In this document: positions 6,957 to 10,000 of the stretch, one piece after another
Layout: each line of letters begins with the position of its first letter
Numbering within the stretch: position 1 is the stretch's first letter
Assembly (NCBI GenBank): GCA_943704525.1
Contig: CALSCQ010000461.1
Location: forward strand, 1-10,000
Direction of reading: 5' to 3'
DNA length: 10,000 nucleotides
Source of the DNA: Pigoraptor vietnamica
Taxonomy: Eukaryota > Opisthokonta > Filasterea
Notes under the pieces: generated by a model
What the model was told of the DNA's origin: nothing
What the model saw: only the letters and a program-made list of their open reading frames with translations
Databases searched by the model: none
Made by a program: the position numbers and the translations under genes

Positions 6957-8901
6957 TTAGTAATCGTCAGCCACCGGACCAAATGCCGTCACTGGCCGCG
7001 GGTCGTCAAAACGGACGACGCGCGGGCTCTCTGTCGATGCGGCGACAATGGGACCGCCGCGCAGCATCGCTCGCTTGTCCGTGCGCTCGCCCGGCGTCGG
7101 AGGCGCCTGAATTTTGCCGAGGACCCGGGGACGAGCCGTCGGAACGGAGAGGGGTCGCTGCGTGGGAATGGGCGGCGGTGGTCGCGAGGGCGAGTTGTGG
7201 AGCGATTCCGAACCACTGCGGGGAAGCGTAAAATGTGCTCAGCGACAGCCATTGAAGGATAGGGGAAAAGGGGAGGGACGTCACATCGCCTTGCCGCACA
7301 GCAACTCACGCCGGCAGCTTGAACTCGTCCGTGGATGCCCGCAGGTGCAGCCGCCTTCGAACGTTGTTTGGCGCCGTCCTTGGCCGCGATAGCGACGGTG
7401 GCGTGGGGATAACGTCCATTGGCACAGAGGGCGGCGCATTCGGCGTACTTCGCAACGAGGACGGACTGCTGCCGAGCGGCACGTGCGGTAGGGGCTGCGC
7501 CGACGACCGGGGTGTCCCGGAGCCGTCCCTCTGCTGCAACACGCCCTCGTCCTCGTTGTCGCTGTCGTCGTCTCCGTCCGACGGCGACTCGAGGTCTGTC
7601 GGCTTGTACTCCTGAAATCGCTCTCGCCACGCACGCAACTCCTCAAATATATCTTCCAGCCGCTCCGTTCGCGGACCGCCGTTGAGCGCGCCCGGGGACG
7701 TCGCCTCCGGTTGGCTGTCAAACCCGCGCGCGTTCACGGCGGCCTTACTTTCGCTCTTTGGTGCCGGCGTCGCGGCCGGCGACAGGTGCGAGCCGTCTCT
7801 CCGCGCCCTCAGCGCACGCACGGGGTTGCCGCACAACACGCCATCGATTCCGTGCGTGAGATTGCTGCTCCCATCGTCCGAATCCTCGGCAGCCACGTCT
7901 TCCTCCGCCGCAAATGCCGTCGGCACGCGACCCATCGCCGTTCCCGGCCGTGCTCCAAGCGACGACCCTGGGCGACCCATCGACGTGCCCGGTCTTGCCC
8001 CCATTGACGTTCCCGGCCTAGCCCCCATCGATGTGCCGGGCCTTGCCCCCATCGATGTGCCGGGCCTTGCCCCCAGTGCTGACCCCGGTCTAGCCCCCAT
8101 GGACGTACCCGGCCTGTCGCCAATCGCAGTCCCCGGTCGCAGCCCAAGCGACGATGCCACGATCATCTTGTCAACGGCGTCGTCCTGCGCGCTTGGTGGG
8201 CGAGGGGCCTGCTTCGAAAACAACGTGCGACCCGCGCCAGCATTCGAATTTGGCGGTCGCACGTGGCCGTTGACGGGTTCGTCGTCGAGAAACTGCAATC
8301 GCGGGAGCAGCTTGCACACAGCGGCGCGGTAATCGTACGGCTGGTCGCCGGGCGACTGCGCGGGGCTGGGTGGGACGCCCTCCGGCTTGGGACTCGTCGT
8401 GATTGGGTTGCTGTCGATGGTGAGGCTCGTGAGGGCGGGACAGAGGGCGAGGAATTCGACCTGCGCAATGTCGTCGACGAGATTTCTGCGCGGGAATCAA
8501 GGGGCGCGCGAGCGTGCGTTAGCGGAAACGTTGCGTGTAGGTGTACGGGCGTTGAGAGTGTTGTCGCCCACAACACTGCTGGTTAGTGATATTATGTACC
8601 AGCAAGGGACAGACGAACGGAGGAACGGGTCACGTTACGGTGACACCCACCCCTCAATGTCGAGGACTTCCAGCTCGTCGAGCATCGTGAGTGGGCTCAA
8701 TTCCGTAATCACATTAAACGCAAGATACAATTCCTGTGAAGCGCAGGCAGCGGTCAGATCATCTCCGCACACTATTCTCTCGGGCCGATGGACACACGTC
8801 TACGATTCAAGCCGATCGACATCTCCTCCGCCATCCAAGGCACACGTCTGCACAACCATCCCCCTCACGAGTGCACGCACGAGTCGAGCACTACACGCAC
8901 A

Positions 8902-8943
<42 letters not shown>

Positions 8944-8962
8944 CACACACACACGCACACAC

Positions 8963-9027
<65 letters not shown>

Positions 9028-9842
9028 GCACGCAATTTGTGTGGCACGCACTCTCAATGAGCCCAGTGAAATGATGCCGTCCAGGTCGCCCAGTCCACAG
9101 CGCGCCATCCACAACACGCGAAGGTGGGACAACGACGTGCCGAGATCACGCACGGAGGCAATGATGCTGTTCGACAGCTTCAATTGGACGAGCGAGGGCA
9201 ACAGCGAACCTGCAGGTGTGACAACACGTCCGTGTGAGCACGAGAGGACTTTTGGTCGAAAACGACGTGATTCTCGTTGTGCAAGGACACATGCAATGCA
9301 GCCCACCAAAGTCGCCGAGGCTGTTCTCCGTCGTGTCCACGCGCATGTCGAGGTACGTTACTTTGGACAGGTCGTCAATGCCGGTGAGCGACCGCAATTT
9401 GGCCGCCGAAATGTACTGCGGCAGAAAGTGGGATCGATCGCCACACATTATTAGCTCAGCGCCGCACGCACCAAACAACGGAAACTCAGAACGGACCAAG
9501 TCGCAGCACATAGCCCGTCGTTGCTCGACGCCGACATAATAGTCCCGCCCAGCAACACGGCTCTAAGTTACGACACGCATCAAAATCGATCACCACTGGC
9601 CACAACGCAAAGCAGCAACAATTACCAACCCAAGACAGCCAACGAGCACCACCACTGCACGAACAAAATAGACACTGCCATGCGAAAGCACTAAAGACAC
9701 CGACATTGTCAAGAAAGTTCTCCGGTTCGAGGTCGTCCTCGTCATCCGCCACGATCGGCTCCGGGTTCGCGCGCCCGTCGTCGAAAGTCTCCGTGATGCG
9801 CAAGCGACCCACGCCGCCGTTGCCGCCGCTCGCAGCCGCCAT
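6957..9842 (-). CDS. LRRC56: Leucine-rich repeat protein LRRC56 / ODA8, outer dynein arm assembly or transport factor
   Basis: Six exons in transcription order: 9842-9705, 9415-9307, 9209-9052, 8733-8651, 8485-7310, 7215-6957; all GT-AG with agreeing phases, 640 residues. ATG 9842 has a strong context (GCCACCATGG) and is the first in-frame ATG. Family blocks: [20 protein letters not shown] then [15 protein letters not shown] (residues 47-83), LRRs at about 84-185 including [27 protein letters not shown] and LEVLDIEGN, the capping motif [19 protein letters not shown] (213-231), [16 protein letters not shown] (369-384) and [10 protein letters not shown] (444-453). These agree with LRRC56, the counterpart of Chlamydomonas ODA8, which acts with intraflagellar transport to deliver outer dynein arms to cilia. 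An 8-residue repeat (278-348) and Pro/Ser-rich and acidic low-complexity regions lie between conserved blocks. The last exon ends ...[11 protein letters not shown] and has no conserved domain I recognise. The gene implies the organism builds motile cilia. Confidence 0.93.
7930..8142 (-). repeat. 24-bp coding minisatellite (RPGTSMGA repeats) in LRRC56
   Basis: Nine tandem units encode an 8-residue motif of form A-R-P-G-T-S-M-G (one unit has 7 residues) over 213 bp, residues 278-348 of LRRC56. Four consecutive units share the ARPGTSMG protein sequence. At the DNA level units differ mainly at synonymous positions, though adjacent central units (about 8020-8070) are nearly identical, suggesting recent duplication. 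The repeat keeps the reading frame. Arg/Pro/Gly/Ser-rich repeats of this kind usually make flexible linkers. Confidence 0.95.
8893..9025. repeat. (CA)n/(TG)n microsatellite in LRRC56 intron 3
   Basis: About 133 bp of nearly pure CA on the plus strand with a few CACG and CCA interruptions. It lies in the intron 9051-8734 of the minus-strand LRRC56 gene, so the pre-mRNA carries (UG)n starting about 26 nt after the donor at 9051. Long His/Thr and Cys/Val reading frames across it are repeat artefacts. UG runs near donors are known binding sites for splicing regulators in animals; any such role here is inference. Confidence 0.97.
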
Positions 9843-10000
9843 GGTGGCGCATGCATGCGACCCCGGGAGGGGCCCGAAAACCGTTGGGCTCGCGACTACG
9901 CGCAACGAAGCGTCTTGGTGTGTGTGCGAGAGAGAGATCTTTGGGACAATTTGAAACAACCACTTTCCGAGAGTCCATCGGCAGCCACAGAGGACTCTGA
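9843..10000 (-). promoter_or_regulatory. Upstream region of LRRC56 with two out-of-frame ATGs
   Basis: This 158 bp lies upstream of the LRRC56 start. Two ATGs at 9852-9850 and 9856-9854 (minus strand) sit 10 and 14 nt before the main start, in the other two frames; if transcribed they open reading frames overlapping the start. No TATA box was recognised. No coding exon of a neighbouring gene is visible to the end of the window. Confidence 0.4.

Noticed and set aside
7930-8142. CRISPR-like array
   Set aside because: The 24-bp units are contiguous, in frame, lack spacers and encode a protein repeat within a eukaryotic exon.
8387-9454. 355-residue plus-strand reading frame with a long His-Thr repeat
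   Set aside because: It is antisense to LRRC56 exons with clear homology and gets its length from the CA microsatellite. No conserved domain is visible.

Overview
The window is nuclear DNA of an intron-rich eukaryote. There is no operon-like packing and no ribosome-binding sites. Coding sequence is cut into short exons (mostly under 165 nt) with GT-AG borders, donors mostly GTGGGT, GTGCGT, GTAAGG or GTCGGT, and acceptors mostly CAG. Long CA/TG microsatellites sit in two introns. The gene content (an endophilin-B type BAR protein, a CRPPA/ISPD type cytidylyltransferase, and the outer-dynein-arm factor LRRC56/ODA8) suggests a flagellated single-celled eukaryote, perhaps near the opisthokonts (choanoflagellate- or apusomonad-like). 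This placement is inference; the species cannot be read from the sequence.

Layout. (1) 1-1529, minus strand: 5' part of an endophilin B (SH3GLB) gene with six exons visible; the rest, including any SH3 domain, lies left of the window. (2) 1530-1973: spacer with an AT-rich stretch. (3) 1974-2879, minus strand: three-exon gene for an unrecognised 209-residue protein, possibly longin-like. (4) 2880-3285: divergent spacer, probably promoters for genes 3 and 5. (5) 3286-6882, plus strand: 14-exon gene for a 470-residue protein joining an IspD/CRPPA-type cytidylyltransferase to a complete short-chain dehydrogenase/reductase (SDR). All exon phases agree. Its first intron carries a tRNA-derived, SINE-like segment. 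(6) 6883-6956: 74 bp between convergent stop codons. (7) 6957-9842, minus strand: six-exon LRRC56/ODA8 gene, 640 residues, with a 24-bp minisatellite in its largest exon and a (TG)n tract in one intron. (8) 9843-10000: its upstream region.

The most interesting item is gene 5. The fused domains correspond to the bifunctional bacterial Acs1/Bcs1 enzymes, which reduce ribulose 5-phosphate to ribitol 5-phosphate and then activate it to CDP-ribitol. Animal CRPPA keeps the cytidylyltransferase but has a C-terminal domain without the SDR catalytic motifs; here those motifs are intact. The genes are otherwise functionally unrelated neighbours: membrane curvature, CDP-ribitol synthesis and ciliary dynein assembly.
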